A DNA stretch of 64,000 nt from Paracoccus zeaxanthinifaciens ATCC 21588 (GTDB lineage Bacteria; Pseudomonadota; Alphaproteobacteria; Rhodobacterales; Rhodobacteraceae): NCBI RefSeq assembly GCF_000420145.1, contig NZ_ATUJ01000005.1:1-64000 (forward strand), given 5' to 3'. A program made the translations under genes and the position numbers. The notes under the pieces are model-generated. The model was not told the DNA's origin and ran no database searches. It saw only the letters and a program-made list of their open reading frames with translations. Below, piece by piece: positions 8,610-17,431 of the stretch; position 1 is the stretch's first letter; each line of letters starts with the position of its first letter.

Positions 8610-8745
8610 TGAACGTTCCTTCATCAGATCGAAAACCTGCCAGATCTTGCCGCTTTTTGGTCTCCTGAGAAAACGTAATGATTTCATTTGCTTGGACCAT
8701 TTTCTCGGGCCATGATCTTAGCGGAAAAGCGGTTTGGAGGCGCAG

Positions 8746-8985
8746 ATGAACGATACATTTGAGAACGCAGTCACGCCAGAGATTTGGTGCGAGCGGCTGC
8801 GCTCACAGGGTGCCGAGGTCTCAGCGCGCGTTTTGCGGGCGAAGGCTCGTTCCTGCGGCCACTACTACGCCCTCGGCCGTGTCATGCTGCTGTCAGCGGA
8901 GCATGTCGAGGCGATCCTATCCGTTGAAGGGGCCCAGGTTCGCAGAGGTGGGCAAGCTATCAGGACCTGGTCCCGTGGGAAGTGA
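8746..8985 (+). CDS. Excisionase-like winged-helix protein (copy 1)
   Basis: A 79-residue DNA-binding protein with the pattern W-x2-RL-x2-QG-x2-VS-x-RVLR-x-KAR-x2-GHYYALGRVMLLS-x2-HVEAIL. This matches small excisionase/AlpA-like proteins found before tyrosine integrases in Rhodobacterales islands. GGAGG at 8736-8740 precedes the ATG by five bases and decides the start over an ATG at 8734. It is the first gene of the excisionase-integrase unit and diverges from the XRE regulator. It resembles the disrupted second copy just downstream. Such proteins bend attachment-site DNA and steer the integrase towards excision. Confidence 0.7.
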   Translation: MNDTFENAVTPEIWCERLRSQGAEVSARVLRAKARSCGHYYALGRVMLLSAEHVEAILSVEGAQVRRGGQAIRTWSRGK

Positions 8986-9359
8986 TTTCGATCGAGAACA
9001 CCATGCAGCCATTCGCCCGGAGGAGGCCCGATGTGGTTCGGCCATTCTGGACGCAGGCAAGTCACCTGCAGACTGGGTGTCCTGGTTGCAGGAGTACCGC
9101 CAGATCAACATCGCTGAGCGAACGTTGCGGGAGAAGGCAACGCTTGGGGGCGTGCTTTCGGATCGGCAATGCCATGATCACCACGCCCGACCAGATCGAT
9201 GAAATTCTGACGGAGGATTGGAAGTGCCGCTCGAACCGTACCTCAGAGGCAAGGTCTATTGGGGCAAAGGCTGGATCGAATACAACAGTCGCCCGATCGC
9301 CGGCCCATATCGAAAAAGCACGAGATCGACTTCGGAAGCTGGCGCGCGGGACTCGATAA
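8975..9359 (+). pseudogene. Second excisionase-like gene, frameshifted in a G5 run
   Basis: Two frames together give one excisionase. The first reads DWVSWLQEYR...AERTLREKATLG up to the G run at 9146-9150. The second continues ACFRIGNAMITTPDQIDEIL and WKCRSNRTSEARS to a TAA at 9357-9359. Removing one G restores a continuous domain (KATLG-ACFRIGNAMI). As given, the gene is broken; an assembly error or a frameshift read by the ribosome are alternatives. The start is uncertain (GTG at 8975 is one choice). The last 136 bp overlap the integrase start in another frame, an arrangement I recall from related islands. Confidence 0.6.
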
Positions 9360-10330
9360 GCGAAGAAACTGAGTTGCAGGTCCGCAAGCACATCATCGGC
9401 GAGGAGCGGGCGCTTCGCTTCGCGGATGCAACCGAACTCTATCAGCCTGACAGCAGGAGTGCCCGCCAACTACTGCCGATCCTCAATGCGATCGGCAGTT
9501 TGCCCCTTGCGGCCATTACCGGGCGCTTGCTGAAGAACCTCGGCCCGAAGCTGCGCCCAAACGCGTCCACGGATACTTGGTGGCGGGAAATCGTTACGCC
9601 AGCGCGGGCGGTCATCAACAATGCGCGCGAGCTGAAGGGGACGCCACTGCTGCGCGTTCGTCGCTACGACCAGTTCGAGCGCAACGCCCAAGACAAGCGC
9701 CGCGGCAAGACCAGTCGTGTTGAGCGGGTTCCGGCAACACGGGCCTGGATCGACGCCTTCTGTGCGGAAGCCGATCCGTATAATGCTTCCATGGCGCGGT
9801 TCATGTTCGAAACGGCCGCCAGGATCGACCAAGCTGTTTCTCTGACCCCGGACGACCTGCGTCCGGAGAAATGCCAGGTACGGGTCAAAGCTCAGAAGGG
9901 ACATCCGGAAACCTGGATAGCCGTCTCGCCGGAAATGATGGCGGAGTTGCAGGAGTTGCGTCCCAAGCGCCCCCGCAACCGCAGAACTGGAGCGATCTTG
10001 CCGCCGCGAGTCTTCGGGTACGCGAGCTCGACAGGCTACAACTACCGCTGGAAGACGATCTGTCGCCGTGCTGGTATTCCGTACCTCTCGGCTCATGCCG
10101 CAGGACGGCACGGATTCTTCACCGAGCTGGTCATCCGTCAAGGCGTGGACCCTGTTACGGCCGCGCGGGCGGGCCGTTGGTCCGATGCCAATCTGCCGAT
10201 GAGCATCTACGCCCATCCGGAGAGCGATGAGGCCGACATTCGGGCGCGTTTTCGTACACGGTCCGTACAGACGGACTCGTCGAATAATGATAACCTACAG
10301 AAAGAAAAAGGAGAAATGGGCAATGGATAA
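9224..10330 (+). CDS. Tyrosine recombinase (integrase) of the island
   Basis: This 368-residue phage-type integrase shows the catalytic set: R200 (ETAARIDQA), a beta-hairpin lysine near 222-225 (VRVKAQKGH), HAAGRH at 291-296, W319 (AGRWSD) and nucleophile Y329 (SIYAHP). The N-terminus (YLRGKVYWGKGWIEYNSR) is an arm-type DNA-binding beta sheet, followed by a SAM-like core-binding domain. GTG at 9224 is preferred because CGGAGG lies seven bases before it; TTG at 9218 is the alternative. The stop is two bases before the tRNA-Arg fragment, so it would act on that site. All catalytic residues are present, so the enzyme is probably active. Confidence 0.92.
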   Translation: MPLEPYLRGKVYWGKGWIEYNSRPIAGPYRKSTRSTSEAGARDSISEETELQVRKHIIGEERALRFADATELYQPDSRSARQLLPILNAIGSLPLAAITGRLLKNLGPKLRPNASTDTWWREIVTPARAVINNARELKGTPLLRVRRYDQFERNAQDKRRGKTSRVERVPATRAWIDAFCAEADPYNASMARFMFETAARIDQAVSLTPDDLRPEKCQVRVKAQKGHPETWIAVSPEMMAELQELRPKRPRNRRTGAILPPRVFGYASSTGYNYRWKTICRRAGIPYLSAHAAGRHGFFTELVIRQGVDPVTAARAGRWSDANLPMSIYAHPESDEADIRARFRTRSVQTDSSNNDNLQKEKGEMGNG

Positions 10331-10332
10331 CA

Positions 10333-10379
10333 CCCTCCTAAGGGGCAGGTTGCAGGTTCGAATCCTGCCGGGGTCACCA
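10333..10379 (+). repeat. Attachment site: 3' fragment of tRNA-Arg(CCU)
   Basis: The segment covers the anticodon loop (CTCCTAA, anticodon CCT at 10337-10339), the 3' anticodon strand, the variable loop, a perfect T arm (GCAGG-TTCGAAT-CCTGC) and the acceptor 3' strand ending in encoded CCA (10377-10379). The 5' half is absent: the bases before 10333 neither complete the anticodon stem nor pair with CGGGGTC of the acceptor, and they include the integrase stop. It is therefore not a working tRNA but the crossover copy left by integration. The intact gene should lie at the far end of the element. Confidence 0.85.
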
Positions 10380-10401
10380 TCGTTTCCCGATCCTGCCCGG
10401 C

Positions 10402-10422
10402 CCCGACCGGTTGTGGGTCGGG
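10402..10422. terminator. Weak hairpin downstream of nagB
   Basis: A 7-bp perfect stem (CCCGACC/GGTCGGG) with a 7-base loop lies 21 bp after the nagB stop on the minus strand. There is no T run, so it is only a possible terminator for the minus-strand transport operon. Confidence 0.35.
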
Positions 10423-10443
10423 AAGCCGCGCAAAGGGTGCGGA

Positions 10444-11223
10444 TCAGCGCCGGGCTTCGCGGGCCGACTGGATCTCCTCGGCGCGAAGATAGTGGTCCTT
10501 CAGCGCCAGCTCGGACGCGGCCTCGGCGTCGATCACGACCTGGACCTGCGGATGCATCTGCAGGATCGACGCCGGGCAGAAGGCTGTGACGGCCCCTTCG
10601 GCCATGGCACGGACCGCTGCGGCCTTGCGGTGGCCCGTGGCCAGCACCAGGATCGAACGCGCCTCGCGGATGGTGGCGATGCCCATCGTGACCGCCGTTT
10701 CGGGAACGGTCTCTCCTTCGGCGAAGAACCTGCGATTCGCCTCGATCGTGTCGGGGCTTAGAAGCTTCTCGCGCGTGCGCGACCCGAGCGAGCTGCCCGG
10801 TTCGTTGAAGCCGATATGACCATTTGCGCCCAGGCCCAGCAGCTGAAGATCCAAGGCCCCCCGGCCGGCGATCAGCGCCTCGAACGCATCTGCGGATGCG
10901 GCAGGATCGCCAAGCCCTGACGGCACGAAGCAATTCGCGGGGTCGATATCGACATGCCGGAACAGGCGCTCGCGCATGTAATGGGCATAGCTTTGGGGGT
11001 GGTCGGGGCCCAGCCCGACATATTCGTCCAGATTGAAGGTCGTGGCCCCGGCAAATTCGAGGCCCGCGCGGTGGCGGCGGATGAGGCCGTCATAGACCGG
11101 CTCCATCGTGCCGCCCGTGGCAAGGCCCAGCACCGAATGCGGAACCGCGCGCAGCTGGGCGGCGATCAGATCGACCGCCCGTTCCACCGCCTCGCCGGCC
11201 GTCGGAAGGATGACGATACGCAT
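10444..11223 (-). CDS. nagB: Glucosamine-6-phosphate deaminase
   Basis: Converts glucosamine-6-phosphate to fructose-6-phosphate and ammonia in the cytoplasm. The 259-residue length fits the family. Visible signatures are GLATGGTMEPVY (phosphate loop), TTFNLDEYVGL with the catalytic Asp, and LGLGANGHIGFNEPGSS with the catalytic His. The ATG at 11223 follows the ABC ATPase stop by only 4 bp. It is the last gene of the minus arm of the amino-sugar cluster. With NagA and the ROK kinase on the plus arm it completes GlcNAc breakdown. An allosteric site like that of E. coli NagB cannot be judged. Confidence 0.95.
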   Translation of the reverse strand: MRIVILPTAGEAVERAVDLIAAQLRAVPHSVLGLATGGTMEPVYDGLIRRHRAGLEFAGATTFNLDEYVGLGPDHPQSYAHYMRERLFRHVDIDPANCFVPSGLGDPAASADAFEALIAGRGALDLQLLGLGANGHIGFNEPGSSLGSRTREKLLSPDTIEANRRFFAEGETVPETAVTMGIATIREARSILVLATGHRKAAAVRAMAEGAVTAFCPASILQMHPQVQVVIDAEAASELALKDHYLRAEEIQSAREARR

Positions 11224-11227
11224 CCCG

Positions 11228-12349
<1,122 letters not shown>

Positions 12350-12405
12350 GGGTGCTCCTGTCAGGGGCGGGGACCCCATGAACGGGGCCCCCGTGATCGT
12401 CCGGT

Positions 12406-13620
12406 TCAGTCGATGAGGTCTTCGAGTTCGTCCTGAACCTCGGCTGCGGCCTCCTCGGGGGTCATCTCGTCCAGAAGGACGCCTTGGATCGCCTCGTTCA
12501 TGACGTCCTGCATCGCGGTATAATCGACCACCTGCGGCTCGGGGCCGCCATCGGCGACCGAACCGAGGAAGTAGGTCCAGTTCGGGTCCTTCTCGGGCAG
12601 GGCGCGGGTCGTCTCGGTGTCGCGCACGGGCGTCCAGCCGCCGATATCGTCGAACTCCGCCTGACGTTCGGTCGCGGTCAGGAATTTGGCCAGCGACATG
12701 GCTGCATCCTCGACGCCGGACCCTTCGAAGACCGCCAGACTGTCCGAGATGAGCAGCGTCGAATGACCCTCTCCGCTCGGGCCGGTCGGGATCCAGGTCA
12801 CGCCGTAATTCACGTCGCCCGTCCGCGCACGGAAACCGAAGCTCTGCTGCATCATCGCGATCTGGCCGTCCGCGAACAACGGCTCCAGCTTGCCGCGCTC
12901 ATAGGCGATGGGGCCGTCCTGCACATAGGGGACCATGTCCGCATAGAACTGGAAGGTCTCGACCGCCTCGGGGCTGTCGAAGACGACATTGCCATCCGCA
13001 TCGATCACCTCGCCGCCATTGGCATAGAACCAGCTGAGGAACTGGTGCATCGTGTTGTCGAAGGATGCCGCAGCGATGCCCAGGCCCCGCGCGCCGGTCT
13101 TTTCCGTGATGGCCTTCGAGGCGGTCATCATGTCGTCCCAGGTCTGCGGGCCGTCGGGCATGTCCAGCCCGGCCTCGGCGAACAGGTCCTTGTTGTAGAA
13201 CAGCCCGCGGGTCGAGAATGCGCGCGGCACACCCCAGGTGTTGCCGTCGAACTGCACCGTCGACAGGACCGAGGGCTCGTAGCTGGCGGCTTCCTCCTCG
13301 GACAGGTCGACCGGGCGGATCAGGCCGGCCTCGGCCAGCTGCGGCAGGGCGCGGCTGCCCAGATAGGCCATGGCCGCCGGGGCGCCCGCGCTTGCCAGCG
13401 TGATGGCCTTTTCCTGGCACTGACCCCAGGGAACGTATTCCATGTTGACCTCGAAGCCGGGATTCTCGGCCTGCCATGCGGCGACATGTTCGGCCTGGAC
13501 GGCGGCTTCGGCCGCGTCGTCGGATCCGCAATTGATGAAGTGCAGCGTCTCCTGGGCGGCGGCGGCCTGCGACAGGCCGGTGATCGCCGCGCCCGCAAGA
13601 AGGACAGTTCTGAGGTTCAT
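12406..13620 (-). CDS. Sugar ABC transporter substrate-binding protein
   Basis: A 404-residue periplasmic binding protein of the family 1 extracellular (MalE/UgpB-like) class. It begins with a Sec signal peptide (MNLRTVLLAGAAITGLS, cleavage probably after AAAAQ or AAA). Mature features include FINCGSDDAAEAAVQAEHVAAW and several exposed aromatic residues (WGQCQEK, FLSWFYANGG, WIPTGPSGEG). The ATG at 13620 directly starts the signal peptide; an earlier in-frame start would add a hydrophilic tail. It sits between permease and ATPase genes. No lipobox is visible, so it is likely free in the periplasm. Confidence 0.92.
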   Translation of the reverse strand: MNLRTVLLAGAAITGLSQAAAAQETLHFINCGSDDAAEAAVQAEHVAAWQAENPGFEVNMEYVPWGQCQEKAITLASAGAPAAMAYLGSRALPQLAEAGLIRPVDLSEEEAASYEPSVLSTVQFDGNTWGVPRAFSTRGLFYNKDLFAEAGLDMPDGPQTWDDMMTASKAITEKTGARGLGIAAASFDNTMHQFLSWFYANGGEVIDADGNVVFDSPEAVETFQFYADMVPYVQDGPIAYERGKLEPLFADGQIAMMQQSFGFRARTGDVNYGVTWIPTGPSGEGHSTLLISDSLAVFEGSGVEDAAMSLAKFLTATERQAEFDDIGGWTPVRDTETTRALPEKDPNWTYFLGSVADGGPEPQVVDYTAMQDVMNEAIQGVLLDEMTPEEAAAEVQDELEDLID

Positions 13621-13670
13621 GGATACTCTCCGTTGGTTGTTCGGTTGGTTGGCGGCCCGTTGAACCGGGC

Positions 13671-14513
13671 TCATTCCTTGACCGCGCCGGCGGTCAGACC
13701 GGCGACGATGTATTTCTGCAGGAAGACATAGAGGATCAGCACCGGCAGGATGCCCATCAGGCTGGCTGCCATCAGTTCGTTATAGACGACCTGTTCACGC
13801 CCGAAGAACTGGTACAGCCCCATCGGAAGCGGGTGATAGGCGTCCACCGAATTGAAGGTCAGCGCGAACAGGAACTGCTGGGCATAGGCGGTGATGAAGA
13901 CGGTGATCGACACGACCATGATGCCCGGCGCCGCCACCGGCAGGATCACCCGCCACAGCGTATAGAGCCGCGACGCGCCATCGACATAGGCGGCCTCCTC
14001 CAGCTCTTTCGGGATGCGCAGGAAATAGCTGCGCATCAGGAAGATGCCCGTGGGCACGGTGAAGGCCGCGCCCGGAATGATCATCGCCCAATAGGTGTTC
14101 AGCAACCCCAGCAGCAGCATGATCTTGTACAGCGGCACGATCAGCACCGCCGCCCCGATCATGTTGACGGCCAGGAACGCCATCAGGATCGTGTCGCGGC
14201 ACATGTAGTCGAAGCGCGACACGGAATAGGCGGCGGGAATGATGCAGGCCAGCGCCAGCAGCGTCACCGCGCAAGAGATGAAGAACGAATTAGCGATGTA
14301 TCGCGCCAGCCCCGGCACGTTCGTCCACATGTCGATATAGGCCTGGAAGGTCATGTCGGGCGTGAAGAAGCGGTAAGGCGCGCGGAACACCGCCTCGATC
14401 GGACGCAGCGAGACCATCAGCGCCTCGGCGAAGGGGGCCAGAACGAAGATCAGGAAGCAGGCCACCGCGAAATAGATGCCGACCTTTTCCCACCATTTGT
14501 ACTTGTCGATCAT
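13671..14513 (-). CDS. Sugar ABC transporter permease (MalG-like)
   Basis: A 280-residue inner-membrane subunit with about six hydrophobic segments, the first near residues 11-32 (VGIYFAVACFLIFVLAPFAE). The cytoplasmic EAA loop that docks on the ATPase reads EEAAYVDGASRLYTLWRVILP, with the conserved EAA, G and LP positions. The ATG at 14513 overlaps the stop of the preceding permease by 4 bp. It pairs with that MalF-like permease to form the channel. Confidence 0.93.
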   Translation of the reverse strand: MIDKYKWWEKVGIYFAVACFLIFVLAPFAEALMVSLRPIEAVFRAPYRFFTPDMTFQAYIDMWTNVPGLARYIANSFFISCAVTLLALACIIPAAYSVSRFDYMCRDTILMAFLAVNMIGAAVLIVPLYKIMLLLGLLNTYWAMIIPGAAFTVPTGIFLMRSYFLRIPKELEEAAYVDGASRLYTLWRVILPVAAPGIMVVSITVFITAYAQQFLFALTFNSVDAYHPLPMGLYQFFGREQVVYNELMAASLMGILPVLILYVFLQKYIVAGLTAGAVKE

Positions 14514-15394
14514 TTCCCTGCCCCCGTCTTGCGGCCGCGACGCGCCATCAGCGCAAGGTTGACCGCCGCAAAGGCCGTCATGCAGATCAGGATCATCACG
14601 GCACGGGCCGAACCTTCGCCGAAACGGAACCGGCTGATCGCGGTCTTGTAGGTGTCGATGATCATCGTGGTGGTCGCGCCGCGCGGCCCGCCCTCGGTCA
14701 GGATCCAGATGATGTCGAAGGAATTGAAGGTCCAGATGGCCGACAACAGCCCCATCGTGAAGATGGCCGGTGCCAGCAGCGGCAGCGTGATCCGGCGGAA
14801 GCGATAGAACCGGCTGGCCCCGTCGACCCATGCGGCCTCGTACTGTTCCTTCGGGATGGATTGCATCGCCGCCAGCAGGTACAGCGACACCAGCGGCGTG
14901 CCGACCCAGACGTCGGTGACGACGGTGGCGATGAAGGCCGACTGCTTGTAGGCCAGAAATTCGAACGGGCCCGACAACAGCCCGATCTTCTGTGCCACCC
15001 CCGAGATCATGCCGAACTGGCCGTTGTACATCCACGACCACATGAAGACCCCGATGGCCACGGGCACGATCCAGGGCGGCATGATCAGCACGCGAAACAG
15101 CGTGCGTCCGGGCAAGGCCGCGTTCAGCAGCACCGCCCCGATGACGCCCATGATCATCTTGAAGACCACGCTGAGCGACATCCAGACGAAGGTGCGCTGG
15201 ATCACCTCCCAGAAATCATCCTCGAAGATCTCGACGTAATTGGCAAAGCCCACATATTCCTCGGTCGAGCGCAACGAGGCGTCGGTGAAGGACAGGCGGA
15301 AGGTTTCGAACAGAGGCCATGCGACGATGGTCAGCGTCAGCAGTGCCGCCGGCAGCAGCAGAAGATAGGGGAAGGCGTCGAAGCGACGTGTCAT
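14510..15394 (-). CDS. Sugar ABC transporter permease (MalF-like)
   Basis: A 294-residue membrane subunit. The first segment is FPYLLLLPAALLTLTIVAWP. An EAA loop, EAAWVDGASRFYRFRRITLP, lies near residue 190. It is the partner of the MalG-like permease, with which it overlaps by 4 bp. Its own start overlaps the oxidoreductase stop by 4 bp, showing that transport and catabolic genes share one transcript. Confidence 0.93.
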   Translation of the reverse strand: MTRRFDAFPYLLLLPAALLTLTIVAWPLFETFRLSFTDASLRSTEEYVGFANYVEIFEDDFWEVIQRTFVWMSLSVVFKMIMGVIGAVLLNAALPGRTLFRVLIMPPWIVPVAIGVFMWSWMYNGQFGMISGVAQKIGLLSGPFEFLAYKQSAFIATVVTDVWVGTPLVSLYLLAAMQSIPKEQYEAAWVDGASRFYRFRRITLPLLAPAIFTMGLLSAIWTFNSFDIIWILTEGGPRGATTTMIIDTYKTAISRFRFGEGSARAVMILICMTAFAAVNLALMARRGRKTGAGK

Positions 15395-16554
15395 GCGGCC
15401 TCCTCTCCGGCAAGCGCCGCATCGAAGGCGGCCCAGATGCCGGCCAGGTCGACGGTGCTGCGGGTCTGCATGGCGCGGTCGATGGCCATGGCGGTCAGCC
15501 CTGCCTCCAGCGCCTCGACGCAGCTCAGCGCAAGGCGGTCCTTCGCGCCATTGACATGGGCCATGATGTCCTGCGCCATCGCGCGATCGGCCCCGTAATG
15601 CCCCTCGTTCGAGGTGGGCGCGTCGGTCACGCGGTCGTCGCGGGTGATCTGTTCGCCGGTATCGGACAGCGTCACGCGGAAGGTGTTGCGGATGAAGTCG
15701 CCCTCGGCCATGCCGTCGCGGCCCGCCACCATGAAGCGGCGATATTCGTCCGGCACGTTCAGATTGGTGTGGAAGGACAGCGTCGCGTCGTTTTCATAGC
15801 GGATGATCGCGGTCTGGTAGTCGACCAGATCCCCCCGCCCCGAAAATGCGTCATCGGCCCCACCCCAACGCGGGCTCATCCTGTCCAGATAGGCGGGCGC
15901 GCGGTCGGGACGATTGGCGGGCAGGAACTTCTTGCGGCCGCCGAAGCTTGCGACCTGCGCCGGACGGCTGCCCGCAACGGCCTGATACAGGTCCAGATCG
16001 TGGCAGCATTTCTCCAGCATGAAACCACCCGACCGGGCGCTGTCGCGTCGCCAGTCGCGCATGAAGAAGCTGCCGTGATAGGGGCCGATATGTTCGGCGG
16101 CCTCCATCGACATGATCTCGCCGATATGACCGTCCTTCTGCGCGGCGCGAAGGGCGCGGAACAGCGGCGAATAGCGAAGGACCAAGCCCACGATCAGCCG
16201 GTTCACACCGTCATGCGCCGCCATCAACCGCGCGAGTTCCAGGGTTTCCTCTTCGGAGATGACGACAGGCTTCTCGACGAAGATATGCGGCGTGTCGGAT
16301 GCCAGGGCCAGGCGAAGATGTTCCAGATGCAGGAAATTCGGGGATCCGATCAGCAGCAGGTCGAAGCGGCCCCGTGCCATCATGGTTTCGGCATCCTCGA
16401 ACCATTCCGGCGCCGACCCGGTGCCCTTGAAGACCGCCGCCCGGTCGCGGCCCGGATCTGCGACCGCGACAAAGCTGGCCTTGGGGTCCGCCCTGGCGAA
16501 TTCCGGGATCAATGCCGCGATCCGCGCGCCCAGTCCGATTATTCCTATCTTCAC
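15391..16554 (-). CDS. Gfo/Idh/MocA-family oxidoreductase
   Basis: A 387-residue NAD(P)-dependent sugar dehydrogenase-like protein. The N-terminal Rossmann fold starts MKIGIIGLGARIAALIPEF, and EKP appears in the expected place (FVEKPVVIS), the motif whose lysine helps catalysis. EKCCHDLDLYQ carries the conserved His/Asp region. The start is GTG at 16554 with GGAAGG seven bases before it. Its position between CutC and the importer suggests a step on an amino sugar or derivative, but the family is too broad to name a substrate. Confidence 0.85.
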   Translation of the reverse strand: MKIGIIGLGARIAALIPEFARADPKASFVAVADPGRDRAAVFKGTGSAPEWFEDAETMMARGRFDLLLIGSPNFLHLEHLRLALASDTPHIFVEKPVVISEEETLELARLMAAHDGVNRLIVGLVLRYSPLFRALRAAQKDGHIGEIMSMEAAEHIGPYHGSFFMRDWRRDSARSGGFMLEKCCHDLDLYQAVAGSRPAQVASFGGRKKFLPANRPDRAPAYLDRMSPRWGGADDAFSGRGDLVDYQTAIIRYENDATLSFHTNLNVPDEYRRFMVAGRDGMAEGDFIRNTFRVTLSDTGEQITRDDRVTDAPTSNEGHYGADRAMAQDIMAHVNGAKDRLALSCVEALEAGLTAMAIDRAMQTRSTVDLAGIWAAFDAALAGEEAA

Positions 16555-16558
16555 CCTG

Positions 16559-17278
16559 CTACCTTCCGCCTTCCATGATGTCCTTGAGGGATCGGACCCG
16601 CGCGGCGCTGGTCACCTTGCGCGGGGCGATCCCGATGGCGCTGCAATCCTGCTGCGCCCCGTCCACGCCCGCACAGGAACCATGCAGCGCATCCACCCCT
16701 GTCGCGATTAGCGCGAGGGCATTGCCGTCATCGACGCCGCTGCCCGCCATGATCTGGATCCGCCCCGCCGCGGCGCGGCAGAGCGCCGCGATGCGATCCA
16801 GGCCCTGGATCGCGGTGGGGGCCGCCCCCGATGTCAGGATCCTGCGCGCACCCATGCCGACCGCCATCTCCAGGGCCGCCATCTGATCGCGGCACAGGTC
16901 GATCGCCCGGTGGATGGTGATGTCCATGTCCCCGGCAGCGTCGCGACAGCGCATCAGCGCATCGGCATCCAGATCGCCCTGCGGCGTCACGATGCCGATG
17001 ACGATCCCCGCAAGACCCGCCGCACGCATCGCGGCGATATCCGCAAGGATCGCCTGCATCCCAGCTGTCCGGGCCAGGAAATCGCCCGGCGCGGGCCGGA
17101 TCATCGCATGACAGGGCAGCGGACAGTCCCGCGCCAGCGCGATCATGCCCGGCCCGGGCGTCAGCCCCCCAAGCCCGAGCGCCGAGCAGAGCTCGATCCG
17201 GTCCGCACCGCCTTCGACGGCCGCCGACAAGCTGTCGGGGCTGTCGACGCAAACCTCCAGTTCAAGATGTGGAAACAT
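16559..17278 (-). CDS. cutC: CutC family protein
   Basis: A 239-residue TIM-barrel protein of the CutC family (LEVCVDSPDSLSAAVEGGADRIELCSALG is diagnostic; LTPGPGMI and TSGAAPTAIQGL also match). CutC was linked to copper homeostasis in E. coli, a role later questioned. Here it opens an amino-sugar operon, which fits a sugar-related enzyme better than copper handling; that is inference. The ATG at 17278 is used; a TTG at 17290 also fits and neither has a well-placed ribosome site. Its stop lies 4 bp before the oxidoreductase start. Confidence 0.85.
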   Translation of the reverse strand: MFPHLELEVCVDSPDSLSAAVEGGADRIELCSALGLGGLTPGPGMIALARDCPLPCHAMIRPAPGDFLARTAGMQAILADIAAMRAAGLAGIVIGIVTPQGDLDADALMRCRDAAGDMDITIHRAIDLCRDQMAALEMAVGMGARRILTSGAAPTAIQGLDRIAALCRAAAGRIQIMAGSGVDDGNALALIATGVDALHGSCAGVDGAQQDCSAIGIAPRKVTSAARVRSLKDIMEGGR

Positions 17279-17431
17279 GGGAAAAGCCAAAATCCTTCTT
17301 GGCCCAACAATGGCTCGGGCTAAAATTCATTGCAAGAATTTTTTTGTCTAACTTAATTATTGTGCTGATCGACTAAGTTTGAGATGATCAAACCCGATGA
17401 AACTTTAGCTTAGCAAAAGTATTACCTCCGA
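17279..17431. promoter_or_regulatory. Divergent control region of the amino-sugar cluster, with operator candidate
   Basis: A 153-bp AT-rich segment separates cutC (minus) and the regulator (plus), and is the only sizeable gap between the two arms. It has a perfect inverted repeat GTTTGA-N5-TCAAAC at 17377-17393, nested in AAGTTT (17375-17380)/AAACTT (17400-17405). This is a good operator candidate for the adjacent regulator, which would then control both arms and itself. Promoter boxes cannot be fixed by eye. No Shine-Dalgarno precedes the regulator ATG at 17432, so a leaderless mRNA is possible. Confidence 0.6.

Larger units (their letters stand above)
1..10379. mobile_element. Right part of an integrated genomic island (defence element)
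   Basis: The segment ends at a 47-bp fragment of a tRNA-Arg(CCU) 3' end (10333-10379), directly behind a tyrosine integrase and two excisionase-like genes. This is the usual layout of an element integrated in a tRNA gene. Its cargo is a methylase remnant and a MORC/Z1 nuclease operon, and it also carries an IS end. Codon use by eye is less extreme in G/C than in the amino-sugar genes that begin at 10444, which fits acquired DNA. The left end, and with it the other attachment copy, lies outside the window, so the total size is unknown. Confidence 0.8.

Noticed and set aside
8982..9145. A stand-alone gene beginning MISIENTMQPF in the frame used by the excisionase tail
   Set aside because: Before the G run this frame is Arg/Pro-rich noise; the excisionase residues lie in the other frame there.
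10303..10379. A full tRNA-Arg gene
   Set aside because: The 5' acceptor strand, D arm and 5' anticodon strand do not pair with the 3' half; only a fragment remains.
17415..17430. Ribosome-binding site before the regulator
   Set aside because: The sequence there is CCTCC, the complement of a Shine-Dalgarno, not a binding site itself.
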